A DNA stretch of 64,000 nucleotides. It comes from Sistotremastrum niveocremeum HHB9708. Lineage: Eukaryota > Basidiomycota > Agaricomycetes > Sistotremastrales > Sistotremastraceae. Where the stretch lies: the NCBI GenBank assembly GCA_001630475.1, contig KV419394.1, forward strand, positions 620,001 through 684,000, given 5' to 3'. The notes under the pieces were generated by a model. The model was not told where the DNA came from, ran no database searches, and saw only the letters and a program-made list of their open reading frames with translations. Below, one piece after another: positions 12,081-27,364 of the stretch; position 1 is the stretch's first letter, and each line of letters begins with the position of its first letter. The position numbers and the translations under genes were made by a program.

Positions 12081-15000
12081 ATGCAGTTATTCGCGAACAT
12101 GAATGCACGTCGTCCAATCTAATCTTCGCCCTCATCGATCGACATCTCCTGACCTCGTCTTTTCTTCTAGTCCATACTCGACTTTTCCCAAGAAACAGAT
12201 ATCGCTACTTTTGACAGAGTGGCCACCGCGTTCTACACCGGTGCAGGACAAGAGGCATGTCTCCACATCTTCCGTAGCCACCATATCGCTGACGCCTTCC
12301 AAAGCAACAAATCGCTCAACAGGTCCTTACCCAGTTCCAGGAACACCCTGACGCGTGGCAACGTGTCCCAAAGCTCCTGGAAGAATCAACGTATCAGCAA
12401 ACGAAGGTAGGACCTTCTCATAGTCTTGTCTTACCCCAGATTTTGAACGCGTCATGTTACCAGTTCATCGGCCTCCAAGTGCTGGAAAAGTTGATTCAGA
12501 CGCGCTGGAAAGCCTTACCAGAGGGCCAGAGACTGGGTTCGTAAAGCTGCTCAATCGTATCAACTTTCGGGTCTCTGAACTTACATGTTTTGTAGGTATT
12601 CGAAATTTCGTCGTGGCCATTGTCATGAAAATTTCCTCTGATGATGCTGCAATGCGAAAAGAAAAGACCTATGTCAACAAGCTCAATCTGATTCTCGTCC
12701 AAGTAAGCTGGTGTTTGGCGCTGCTCCATGTTGTGACTTAGATTTTGTACAGATTCTCAAACAAGAATGGCCACATAACTGGCCATCTTTCATTCCTGAA
12801 CTCGTACAATCCTCCAAAACCAACTTGACCCTCTGCGAAAACAACATGGTCATTCTGAAGCTCCTGAGCGAAGAAGTATTTGATTACTCAGCAGAGCAAA
12901 TGACTTCGGCAAAGATTAAGGAACTCAAATCTCAAATGAGCAACGAGTTTTCCGAGATCTTCCAGTTGTGTTCTGAGGTCCTGGAGAAAGCTGCCAAACC
13001 TTCACTTATCAAAGCTACGCTGGAAACACTGCTCCGGTTCCTCAACTGGATTCCGCTCGGGTATATCTTCGAGACTGCTGTCATTGACATGTTACTTAAC
13101 CGAGTAAGCCTATTCATCATTTCTCAACCCTAGACCTGCTATACTTACCTGATCAGTTCCTCGAAACGCCAGAATTCAGAAACATCACCATCAGATGTCT
13201 GTCAGAAATAGCTGCTCTACAGGTTGGCCCTGAATATGACCCTAAATTTGTGATACTGTTCGCCATGGTCATGACATCCGTCAATCGCATGATTCCTCCG
13301 AGTACCAGTGCGTGCGTTGACTTTTTGGCTCATGCACATCATCTCACAATCAATTAGATATCGCGGAAGCGTACGCGACTTCAAGCGATTCCGACCAAGA
13401 ACTGGTTCTCAATCTCGCACTCTTCTTGGCAAACTTCCTTTCCTATCATCTTCGAGCAGTCGAGACTCCGCGATCCAAGGACGTACTACTCAACGCTCAC
13501 TTGTACATGGTGAAAGTTTCGCAAGTGGAAGAACGGGAGATCTTCAAAATCTGTCTCGAATATTGGCTGAAGCTCGTTGCCGAGTTGTATGAGGAGATCC
13601 AGAGCTTGCCAATTGGCGAGAGCGGATTGCTCATGGGGCTGAGTCTTGGTGGTGGACCAGCTACAAACATGTTGAACGGAGTGCCACTCCGGAAAAACAT
13701 CTACAGCGATGTTTTGTCTAATCTTCGGCTCGTTGTCATCGAACGGATGGTGAAACCAGAAGAGGTGTGCCCTTTCGCTTGACACTTTCATCCGAATCGA
13801 TACTTATGGGTGGTCTTAGGTTCTTGTCGTCGAGAACGACGAAGGAGAAATTGTTCGTGAATTCCTCAAGGAAAGCGACACTATCGTACTGTACAAATCT
13901 ATGCGCGAACTCCTTGTGTATCTGACCCATCTGGACGTCACGGATACCGAGAACATCCTTACCGAGAAGTTGTCCAAGCAGATCGACGGTTCAGAATGGT
14001 CCTGGCAGAATTTGAACACCCTATGCTGGGCCATTGGCTCGATATCCGGCGCTATGAGTGAGTATGCTTTTTCGCGGTTTTCCTCTCTTATTGACCCGCA
14101 TACATAGATGAGGAAACTGAAAAACGTTTCTTGGTGACGGTCATCAAAGACCTTCTCGGTTTGACTGAGATGAAGCGAGGCAAGGACAACAAGGCAGTCG
14201 TCGCGTCCAACATCATGTACATCGTGGGGCAATATCCGCGTTTCCTCAAGGCCCATTGGAAATTCCTCAAGACTGTCGTCAACAAGCTCTTTGAGTTCAT
14301 GCATGAAACTCACGAAGGTCCTTATTGACGCTTTCATTGTTTTCATGGTTGCTGAATATATGCTGTCACAGGTGTTCAAGACATGGCTTGCGATACTTTC
14401 ATCAAGATCGCTCAGAAATGTCGTCGACATTTCGTCATGCAGCAATCTGGAGAACAAGAACCTTTCGTGGATGAAATTCTCCGATCATTGCATCGTATCA
14501 CAGTCGATCTTGCACCACAGCAAGTTCATACGTTCTACGAGGCCGTTGGTTACATGATCTCTGCTCAGCCAAATAAATCTACGCAGGAGCGTCTGATTGC
14601 CAAGTTGATGGAAATGCCCAATAACGCTGTGTGTATTTTAAGAGGTCGCACTCGTATGCAAATTACTGATGTTCTCATTAGTGGGATTCGCTCATGGCTC
14701 AAGCGGCCGCCAGCGTTGACGTGCTAGGCAGCATAGACAACATCAAGATCATTTCCAACGTGCTGAAAACTAATGTCTCAGCATGTACCTCGATCGGAAG
14801 CTTTTATCTTCCTCAACTTGGTCGCATATTCCTGGATATGCTCGGGCTCTACAAAGCAGTCAGCGGTATTATCAGCGATCAGGTCTCAACCGAGGGCTTG
14901 ATTGCTACTAAAACCCCGAAAGTCCGTGCACTACGCACAATCAAGAAAGAGATCCTCAAATTGATGGAGTCCTACATCAAACGGGCAGAGGATTTGGATG

Positions 15001-16186
15001 CTGTCAACGCCAATTTCATTCCACCCTTGCTGGATGCTATCCTGGGAGACTACAATCGCAACGTTCCGGCAGCCAGAGATGCTGAGGTTTTGAACGTCAT
15101 GGTCACCATCGTTTCCCGCTTGGGAGTCAGTGTTATATTTTTGTGTCTTGCTCTATTTGCTCAATGATTCTTCAGGACCTTTTGACTCCCCAAGTGCCTG
15201 CAATCATGGACGCCGTCTTCGAGCCTACCCTTAACATGATAAACCAAGATTTCTCCGAGTATCCAGAACACCGAGTCGGCTTCTTCAAGCTCCTGAGAGC
15301 GGTCAACCAGAACTGTTTCCTTGGTAGGTTCCTGTATGCATATATATGGTATCGACTAACACCATGCTAAGCATTACTAAACATCCCCCCTGTACAATTC
15401 AAACTCTTGATGGACAGCGTCATCTGGTCTATCAAGCACACAATGCGTGACATTGCCGATATTGGGCTCAACAGTATGTAAATTATCCGGCAGTTCATGT
15501 CACCTTCTAAGTTTTGTCTTCTCTCAAAGCTTGTCTTGAACTTATTAATAATTTCGCTGCCGCGGAGCCTCCCATAGCGAATGCCTTCTTCGGCACATTC
15601 TATCTCAGTGTTCTCCAAGATATTTTCTACGTGCTCACTGACACTGACCACAAGAGCGGTGCGCGCGATTCCTACTCTCAGTTTTACGTTGGCGTACTAA
15701 TGGACCGAAAGGCTTCAAATTACAAACATTGGTTCTGTCGCGCATGTTCCAGTTGGTGGAAACCAATCAGATCCAAGCCCCACTCTTCGACCCTGCCACT
15801 GTCCCCGACTCTAGCATATCTAACTCAATCTACGTAAAGCAGTACTGCGTCAATCTTCTGACTGCTGCTTTCCCTCACGTGCAACCGTAAGTCATGCTTT
15901 CAAAAAGCTTTGTTCCCTACTTGACGGACATTTCTTCAGACTTCAAATTCGCGATTTCGTACAGTCTCTAGGAGAGTACAACAGCGATATCAATCGGTTC
16001 AAAGCCGCCGCGCGCGATTTCCTCATCCAGCTGAAGGAGTTCTCTGCGGGCGACAATGCCGAGCTGTATCTAGAAGAGAAGGAAGCAGAACAGCAAAAAC
16101 GTGCGCAGGATGCACGTGACGCGGCGGCCAAGATTCCTGGAATGCTGAAACCTTCACAAATCGAGGATAAAGATGAGGAGCTTTGA
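12081..16186 (+). CDS. exportin-1 (CRM1/Xpo1), nuclear export receptor
   Basis: Karyopherin that carries leucine-rich NES cargo out of the nucleus with Ran-GTP. Seventeen exons are proposed; the second starts at 12172 and the last is 15940-16186. Family blocks are [87 protein letters not shown] and [18 protein letters not shown]. It ends [14 protein letters not shown]. The Cys in NTLCWAIG (codon 14024-14026) is the residue alkylated by leptomycin B in human and fission yeast CRM1. The second intron (12255-12304) uses a GC donor. The first exon is tentative: ATG 12081 or 12099 to 12104, again with a GC donor, yields MNSILDFSQ; a more distant start cannot be excluded. Confidence 0.95.
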
Positions 16187-16531
16187 GTATATTGGCTGAC
16201 ACCAATCCCTTTCCGTCGAAGTTTGCTCTCCAAATTGATTTCATGTCTTTGTTTCCTCTTTAGCATCGCTGTCCTTTGCATCTCTTACTTTATGTACCAG
16301 TAGCGAAACATCTATAACTAGTGCAAAATACCTTTGTGGAACATATTGCCAAATTTATAATGGAACGTTGGAATCGTTCCTCACGATTCAGATTGAATAG
16401 TAGCCAAGTAAATTATTTCACGATCTCTATATGCATGAAATCCGGCAATAAACAAGAAAATAATATAGGTATCATAAATGGTTGCGTTATCTTCCACCGG
16501 TTGCCTGACTTCCTGTTAATGCTTGGCATTT
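16187..16531. other. convergent intergenic spacer
   Basis: AT-rich stretch between the CRM1 and CAF-1 stop codons. No open frame worth naming; it should hold both 3' untranslated regions and polyadenylation signals. Confidence 0.5.
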
Positions 16532-19190
16532 TCAATTATGAAGTAGTTCCCTCACCAAGATCTCCGGTCTGACAGACCATACCGTCGCCTTTTTCTCCTG
16601 ATCATATCTCTTCTCACAAATCTCACGCAACTTCACTTCTAAAGCGTTTTTCTTGATACCCAGCAGTTTGAGCTCATTGAAGGTATAGATCAACAGTTCT
16701 TTGAGAGAGGAGATGGAAGAAGCCTGAATGCAAGCAATAAGTAATTGCATATGCTCAGCGGGGAATGTTGTTTTGGGAAGTGGGGGAGGCAGCTTGGGTT
16801 TTGGATCAGGCCCGGGAGGTGCGGAGAAATCGATTATTGTTCCTCGGTGTGACTGTGTGCAATGGTCTGGCAGAGCTGGGACTACAAATCCGTCTTGTGT
16901 ACTTGGCTCCGCCGGCGCTCGATATGCCGGTGCTTGCACAACTTTTGGTGCGGAAACATATGTGAATGGATCGATAGGGAATGGGCAATCTATAAAACGA
17001 TGTAGCGTTAGACCCCAAGATTCACGAAAAGGACGATGAATGTCAGACCATCAAATAGCTGAATGCGACATGGGAGAAATCCATCCCAACTGCATTCCCC
17101 GATTCGTTCTTCCCAGCAGGGACCTTTCTGGAACGGGACCAAAGGCGCGACTTTTCTTCTTTTCTCTGGTCGGCTTTCCTTTGTTTCCGCGGCTGGCTTT
17201 CGTTTGAGGAGTGGCACATCAAGTAAGTCTGGCGGAAGCTCGGCGTTCATGTCCATTTCTACGCCTTCTTCGTCCGGGACTAGCCAATCGTCCATGTCGC
17301 TCTCAACATCGGAGGTGTCTTCAGGACCTGACCCGTCACTGTCTGCAACTTCTTCACCAGCGCCTTCTTCTTCCCATTCCTCACCGGAGTCATAGGAATA
17401 GTCCAGGGATACCATATCCTTGGCAAAGGGCGTTCGAGGACCAATGCTCTTTGATGATCGCGTCCATGTTCCTGTTATTCGTTGAAGTTGGTATATTCAG
17501 GATATTTGAGGAAACGCACCAAAGTACCCCGGGCGTACAGAGTCAGCGAAGACTATGGTCTTTGGCACTATTTGCCGCCTGTTTCTTAGTTTTCTGAGGA
17601 GGTCAGCCACCTGTTGTTGATCACCCCGCACTTCAGCCTCTGTGACTGAATTCACGATTTGTCGGACATTAGGATGAGGCAATATTTTGAAGCCCGATCG
17701 TGATGTGTATCGAGGGTGCCGTGGGGCAATTGATGGAGGAAGTGTTGATAAGAAATCTTGAAGTAAAGCTAGACACCATAAATTAGTCAGGTTGTCTTGA
17801 ATGATCGAGAGTTCTTGCCTCGAGGTTGCAATGTTGATTGTGACGATCCGTCGATATCAAGCTCGATGACTTTGCTCTTGGATTGGAACCAATTTATCGG
17901 GGCCATATGGACATCTTTCTTGACCACAAATGGATGAAAGGTTTTCTGATAGTCGCTGCGAGCGTCCGTGGATGGACCAGGTATGCCTGCCTCGGTACCA
18001 GGGGCTTTCGAGGTGGAGGCTTTGGCAGGCTTGGGAGCTTTCTTAAAGAAGCTTGCTAGAATAGCAGCAGATTTCTTGTTGGCCACTTCCTGCTTTTTGT
18101 TTTGCTCAGCCTTGGCTGTCTTCTGGGCTAGCAGTTCTTGTTCCTATACGTCGTGATGAATGCGGCAGTCACTCCTTCATGTTCATCGTCTGTCACCTAC
18201 CCTTGCAAGCTTCTCAGGATCTTGTACCTTCGCTGGCACAGGCTTTTCGACTGCATTCTATCAGTGCACAATATCTCAGTATGTATCATAGAAGAATCGA
18301 ACAAACGAACCTCTTGAGAGGCACTCGGTATGATGGATTCGCCAGTGGGACCACTGTGATTTTCTTTGTTTTTATCTTTCTTCAGAGGCCCTTTTGCAAG
18401 GAGAGCAGATCGTTCCGTTGGGTCCATGTTCTGTAAAACGATCTGAATCTCCCTCTTGAAATCGATACGCTCATTCCGTCGAAGCTCTGCAGCCTCCACG
18501 ACTGTCCCGGGTAACATGTTTTTGTCCTTGACTTCCCAACGCCAGACACAAAGGGCAGCTGGGATCTTGATGTTCTCATCTTCCACGCCGTAGTTGGTTC
18601 GCACTGCTACAGAAAGCACAGCGCGTTCAAGGGTCGAGATCGGGAGTTTATCTGAGGTGGTGATAGATCCAGACGGGTCGGTGCTTGGGGTTATCTCTGC
18701 AGCAAGCTCATGCTTGATTGCTTTGACTAATGGCGTGATCCCTTTGTCGCTGCTATCGTTCAATAGCCGTATAAAGTAGAAATCAATCAAAGTTACCTTT
18801 CATGACATAGTTTTGCAATTAAGGGAAGGTGTTCCGAGGGTATTTGATCGAGGGGTTGATTTATGGACGCTAGCAGCTCTCGAAATTTGACGATCTCTGC
18901 ACCACAGGATTACGGGACGATGCCACATAGCACGAATGAAGAATACACACCTTGAAGTGTCTCCGATTGCTTTTCCAGACTCATAGGCTTCTGTTTGAAC
19001 AAGACTTTGCCGTTCTTGATCTCTGCCAAAGGCACCCTCCCCGCTGGCGTCCGCTGCTCAATCGCGTGGCAAACTCGGTTATCAGAGTGAAAAACATACA
19101 GATCGGTGACGCTGGCAGTTGCTTGAGTTGAGTGGGGCCAAATGAAGAAATAAACTCCTCACAATTACGCATTGTCGCTGGCTGAGCCAT
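16532..19190 (-). CDS. chromatin assembly factor 1 large subunit (CAF-1 p150/Cac1/Rlf2)
   Basis: Histone H3-H4 chaperone that deposits nucleosomes at replication forks by binding PCNA. Multi-exon; first exon 19190-19100, last from about 16980 to 16532. The N-terminal block reads AEIKNGKVLFKQKPMSLEKQ then SETLQ, typical of fungal Cac1. A Lys/Glu-rich part follows (EQELLAQKTAKAEQNKKQ), then a PIP-like stretch (SAAILASFFKKAPK, lacking the usual Gln), then FHPFVVKKDVHMAPINWF. The acidic domain is unmistakable: VRPGYFGTWTRSS, then GPRTPFAKDMVSLDYSYDSG, EEWEEEGAGEE and MDDWLVPDEEG. It ends with a winged-helix-like region (LKELLIYTFNELKLLGIKKN ... ILVRELLHN). It starts 77 bp from RFC2 on the other strand. 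Confidence 0.92.
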
Positions 19191-19267
19191 AGGTAAGATG
19201 CAAGATAGGGAAGCGCGAAGAGGAGAAGTCAAGCGCGTCGCGCCAGCCTGTCACGCGTTGTCACAAC
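19191..19267. promoter_or_regulatory. 77-bp bidirectional promoter with an ACGCGT (MCB) box
   Basis: The whole space between the divergent CAF-1 and RFC2 start codons. It holds ACGCGT at 19253-19258, the MluI cell-cycle box bound by MBF in ascomycete yeasts. Further CGCG cores lie near 19213 and 19233-19242. Both flanking genes serve the replication fork, so shared G1/S control is a natural inference. The box lies only about 10 bp from the RFC2 ATG, so the leader must be very short or the site may be transcribed. Chance occurrence of one palindromic hexamer is not negligible. Confidence 0.5.
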
Positions 19268-20586
19268 ATGTTTCTCAAACCGCAAACGAAGAAGCCTGAA
19301 GCCGCAAAACACACTGTTGATCCAGCACTGCAGCCTTGGGTCGAGAAATAGTATGTATTCTGCGGTCTGTATACCTTTAATCTACTAACGTCACGCCCAG
19401 TCGACCGAAAACTATAGATGACATCTCTTCGCAGGACCACACCGTCGCCGTGTTGCGAAAGACCCTTCAGTCGACTAATGTATGCAGACTCCCATCCATG
19501 ATGTTGATCATCTGACGAGCTTGTTAGCTTCCACATCTTCTTTTCTACGGACCCCCAGGCATGTGTACGACATTCTCGACAATCTCGTGTTTCTCATCAG
19601 TACATAATGGATAGGAACGGGCAAGACCTCCACTATTCTTGCCCTTGCAAGACAACTATACGGTCCTGCCAATTTCCGAAATCGGGTGTTGGAACTCAAC
19701 GCCTCAGATGAGCGTGGCATTGCCATTGTACGCGACAAAATCAAGAACTTTGCTCGACAGACACCGAGGGCTGCCACGGCCTCAGCAGACGGACAAGTTT
19801 ACCCATGTCCTCCGTACAAAATCATTATCCTCGATGAGGCAGACTCTATGACCCAGGACGCCCAGGGTGCACTACGACGGATTATGGAGACATATGCCCG
19901 CATCACGAGATTCTGTCTGGTGTGCAATTATGTGACGAGAATCATCGAACCTCTAGCCTCGCGTTGTTCCAAATTCCGGTTCAAACCGCTGGAATCCACC
20001 TCGACATTATCCCGCTTATCCTATATCTCATCAGAGGAACATGTCGGCGTCTCTAACGAGGTGCTGCAAACCCTGGTCGATGCATCAGGAGGCGATTTGC
20101 GACGGTCAATCACTTATCTTCAATCTGCCTCAAGGCTAGCCGCATCTACCCAACCGCCTACCCCCATTACGTCCGTTGATGTTCTAGAAATCGCTGGAGT
20201 AGTTCCGGATCATGTCATACTAAAATTCGCTAGTCGACTTGGGATTGAACCATCCGGAGACACGATGGATATAGACATGTCAACTCAAAAAACTGGCTTC
20301 GACTCTATCCGAGAAGAGGTGCGACTTCTCGTGAGGGAAGGATATTCAGGGACCCAGATTCTGTCCCAGGTCAGTGCTGCTTCCACTCAAAGGCCGTATC
20401 CCAGAGCTAAAGCGTGTACTCCAGCTGCATGACCTGACCATAATGCACCCAACCCTGACCTCACGGCAGAAAGCGAGATGCGCGTTAGTGTTTGCGGAAA
20501 CAGATAAGGCATTTTGTGACGGAGGTGATGAGGAGCTGTGGGTGTTGGAAACAGCGCTGAGGGTGCACAAGGCATTAGCCGCCTGA
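19268..20586 (+). CDS. RFC2: replication factor C subunit 2 (yeast Rfc2 / human RFC4)
   Basis: AAA+ clamp-loader subunit that opens PCNA at primer ends. Five exons: 19268-19350, 19401-19479, 19528-19558, 19615-20369 and 20425-20586. Motifs in order: QPWVEKYRPKTIDDIS (RFC box II), Walker A YGPPGTGKTS, LELNASDERGI, Walker B YKIIILDEADSM, ALRRIMETYARITRFCLVCN (with the neighbouring SRC motif ASRCSKFRFKPL) and GGDLRRSITYLQSAS (sensor 2). The intron 19559-19614 splits Walker A and must use a GC donor (GCATGT), since only that gives GPPGTGK. Length about 370 residues. Rfc2 type is chosen from YPCPPYKIIILDEADSMT and the fusion of QPWVEKYRPK. Confidence 0.95.
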
Positions 20587-20737
20587 GCTCAGAAGATGTA
20601 TTAAGAATTGATTTGTTGTAGATTTGTATTTTAGTTGAGGCTACAGTGCGAAGCCGAGTTCCGCTTCCGATTGGGTGGAAACCGTTGTCGAACGTCTCGT
20701 CGTATCCCCTCACCGCTTCTCCTCATCGTCGCAGTTC

Positions 20738-23187
20738 ATGTCGACATCACCAAGAGACGCTCCGCCCATCCATCCGCACCATGTAGCTCTTCCAGATAGC
20801 CCCCTCTCCATCTTATCATCCAGCCCTCCCTTATCTCCAACAAACCTCCCCTCACACACAGGAGATGATGTCGCGGCCGACGTTGAAGACAGCCCTGTCG
20901 TCTTTGATAACACTGACCACATGAGCACTGCAGCCAGTGATGCTAGCAGCCCGATACCCTCACTTCACGATTTGTCTGACTCATCCGACGAAGACGATGA
21001 TCTTCATGCTCTTTCCGATTCAGACACTGAAGACGAAGACAGCGATGGGCGCTATGTCTTTGCATTCTCGCATCATGATGAAGAACCTTTGTCACCCCCT
21101 CCTTTGCGTGAGATGTCGGATAGTGACTCTGACGAGTACGACGATTTCGACGACCCAGAGGAAGGAGATTTCTCAAGTGTGACAATGATGCTGCATCCTG
21201 AAGCTGCTAGCAACCCACCTGTTGGGACCGCTTTTCCACAACTGCTCTCTCCTCGACTCTCTTTCGGTCCTCGTAACAATGGGGCTCTCCCCACGACGTT
21301 CCCCTTCCAAACGGCAGCTGATGCAGATTCAAACGATGATTTCGATGTGGCTACTGCAGCAGCCCGCTTTGCCGTCCGTCGTCGAAGAACGGGCATGCAT
21401 TCTCAAGTGCCGGGACAGGCACCAGGCGTCATTCCCAATTTCTTGCACGACCTTCAACCCTCTGATCCCCAGAGAGCTGAGGAACTGCTGGCGGGACTGG
21501 AGATAGTCACGCCCGAGTTACTTTCCAGGTACAAAATGGTACAGGGCGGCAGTGAAGACTGTATCCTCTGCGCAGTGTGTCGTGAGACCCTCGTCCCGCA
21601 AAGCCCTGAATCCGATACCACCCACGCTCTTCCATGCGCCCATCTTTTTCATACTGGGTGTCTCAAGCCATGGTTCAGCATGAAAACTACTTGTCCCACT
21701 TGTCGCTTTGACATCGATCCCAACTCTCTCACTTTTCGACAGGCTTCACTCCATGATCCTGTACATCTTCTGCGCATTCTACAGTCACAAGTGCAGCTGG
21801 GCTTCAACGCAGGAAGAGCAAATGACCCACAAGGTTTGTGTTTTTCTGTCTGTAGTTTCGCCCGTTTGATTTTTTCCCATTTGCAGCGAATGATGGATTG
21901 GAAGAAGACATCCCGGCCCTAATGACGGCCTTGCGAGCCCCTCGCCATCGTGATGACACTACTCGCACCCCATCTTGGTACAACTTGAATCCTCCTCTAC
22001 TTCCGAGCAGCGAAGATATCCCTCCTACTCTGCTTTCGCCCGTGGAACGTTCTCGCTCACTGCAGGACGAAGGATCGGGCGAACAGTTTCGATTCGATGA
22101 CATCAGGTGGCCTCCCGGACGTTCCAATTCAGTCGAAGCACCCATCCCAGGCCCTCCCCCCCAAGAACTCTCTCGATCAGCAGTACTCAGACGTTTCCAT
22201 GATCATATGAATATCTTGGGACAGGCAGCACGACGTGACAACGGATTGGACGCTGCAACCCAATCCCGTTCAAATACCCTTCCAACGCCGGACCCGATAG
22301 TTGTTCGTGAACGTCGTCAAAGCGATGTCATAAGAAGAACCTCGCTTGGACCGGATGCGCTACGACCCTCAACCCCTCCAGCAAGACTCCAGAGACGTGC
22401 CTCGGTTTCGTCGACGACGGCGGTGGGACCAACGACAGGTTTCCCCGAGGTCTGGTTGGGGTTGGATAGAGAATCGTCCCCGCCATCCACACCTCCTCCC
22501 TGGGCTTCCTCATCATATCTCCAACGCTATTTGGGCCAAACGGCTCCTCCAACCGAGGCTGATTTGGCCGCATTGCTTGGACCAAGTCATACGCACGTGC
22601 CACATGCCGCTGGCTCAGACACCGAGGAGCCTGATCAGCCAGCTAGTAACAATCATAGAGCAACAAGTCCAGACGCTAACGAAGGAATAACCGCGTGGAT
22701 GCGTGAAGCAGAACGTCTGACGGGTTCGGGGCGTGACCGCCCTAGCGCACGCCGCCGCCGCTCCTTTGACTCAGATTCAGATCTGGAAGCGCTCGACGAT
22801 GACAGTCCCGAGCCAGTGATACCCCAACTGAATGCTGAACCAATGCCAATGCCTGAACCTCCCCAGCGCACGAATGGTCCCGACCCATGGGACTCGTTTG
22901 TTACTGCACTCAGATCTGTGAACGGCAGACCTGAAACTCAGGGCGATGGCCCAGCCGGCCAATATCCTCGTGCGGAGGGCACCGAGTCTGGCGTTCCAGC
23001 CCCGCCTCGAACGAAGTGGCAGAGACCTGAAGGCAGGACCCTTTCGGAATGGATAACGGAACGCGAGAACCTTTCATCAAGCAATACATCCACGAATACA
23101 CCCAACAATACGACACCTAAAATTCCTCAAGTACCTACAGAAATCCCTTCATCATCAACTCAAAATGACTCTTATCGATCGTTATGA
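20738..23187 (+). CDS. RING-H2 finger protein, putative E3 ubiquitin ligase
   Basis: Two exons (20738-21833 and 21887-23187), about 799 residues. A long acidic Ser-rich N-terminal part (SDSSDEDDDLHALSDSDTED) precedes a C3H2C3 RING near residue 270: CAVCRETLVPQ, then LPCAHLFHTGCLKPWF and CPTCRFDIDP, with a full set of eight ligands. The C-terminal 430 residues are Pro/Ser/Arg-rich and look disordered. The layout suggests a substrate ligase in the cytosol or nucleus; no membrane segment is seen. Substrate is unknown. The start is taken at ATG 20738 (MSTSPRDAPPIHPHHVAL); in-frame sequence upstream has no ATG. Confidence 0.82.
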
Positions 23188-23531
23188 TAGCTCATGCTCA
23201 TAGTGCAGCTTTACTCACGGAGACCCATTTACATCACTCTTTCATCTCTGGTTGCTGGTCGCATTTCTTTCCTCTCATATCATATTCCGACTCCGTACAC
23301 TTATGCTTCAAACATATATCCGATATCCGTGACGTTGCATTTTCTTGTTGATATCCTCGTTGTCGCTTTCTTTGCTATTTTGTAACATATTCTTTGCTGG
23401 ATGCATAAAAGTTCACGATTCGGTCACGAAGCAGAAGTTCGGTTTTTAGTGCGTAATTATTTGCAATGATGACCTAATCCACCAAAACGTCTCCTACACT
23501 ATGAAATATGCAATGATGTATATCAATCCCT
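23188..23531. other. convergent intergenic spacer
   Basis: Holds the 3' ends of the RING gene and the Ca2+-ATPase gene. T-rich on the plus strand; no gene seen. Confidence 0.5.
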
Positions 23532-27000
<3,469 letters not shown>

Positions 27001-27364
27001 GATGATGGTGGGGGAAGGAGAGGAAGGGACGAGATGTGGATTGGCGGGGAGCGTGTCTACTTGTAAAGATTTCGGAACTCGGAATTGCTGGTTGGACGAA
27101 TTGACACGTTCGCATGCAACAAGTCAGTGGGAACGACGCTGGGAACGCACATTCCGGACTCTTTACAGCTTTGAGAAAAAGTCAGAAAGCAGTGAATATT
27201 CGGCGGTGACGACGCTCTCAAGCTTGTTAATTCGCCCACATCCATTCGCTGCCTGTCGCCAATATTATCCCTGCCGCCACAACACGTACAAACATCTTAC
27301 CCGTACAGAGCGTCTCATCGCACACGACCGGCCAAGGCCACCTACGCCAGTTCCCTAGTCGCCT
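27001..27364. promoter_or_regulatory. divergent promoter region, Ca2+-ATPase / SIP5
   Basis: 364 bp between two divergent start codons. No TATA box or clear named site is visible; a CT/AC-rich tract lies just before the SIP5 start. Some open frame on the plus strand here (26975 onward) has no family signal. Confidence 0.4.

Noticed and set aside
13816-14457. Minus-strand frame of 213 codons in exportin-1
   Set aside because: Exactly overlaps conserved CRM1 exons on the other strand.
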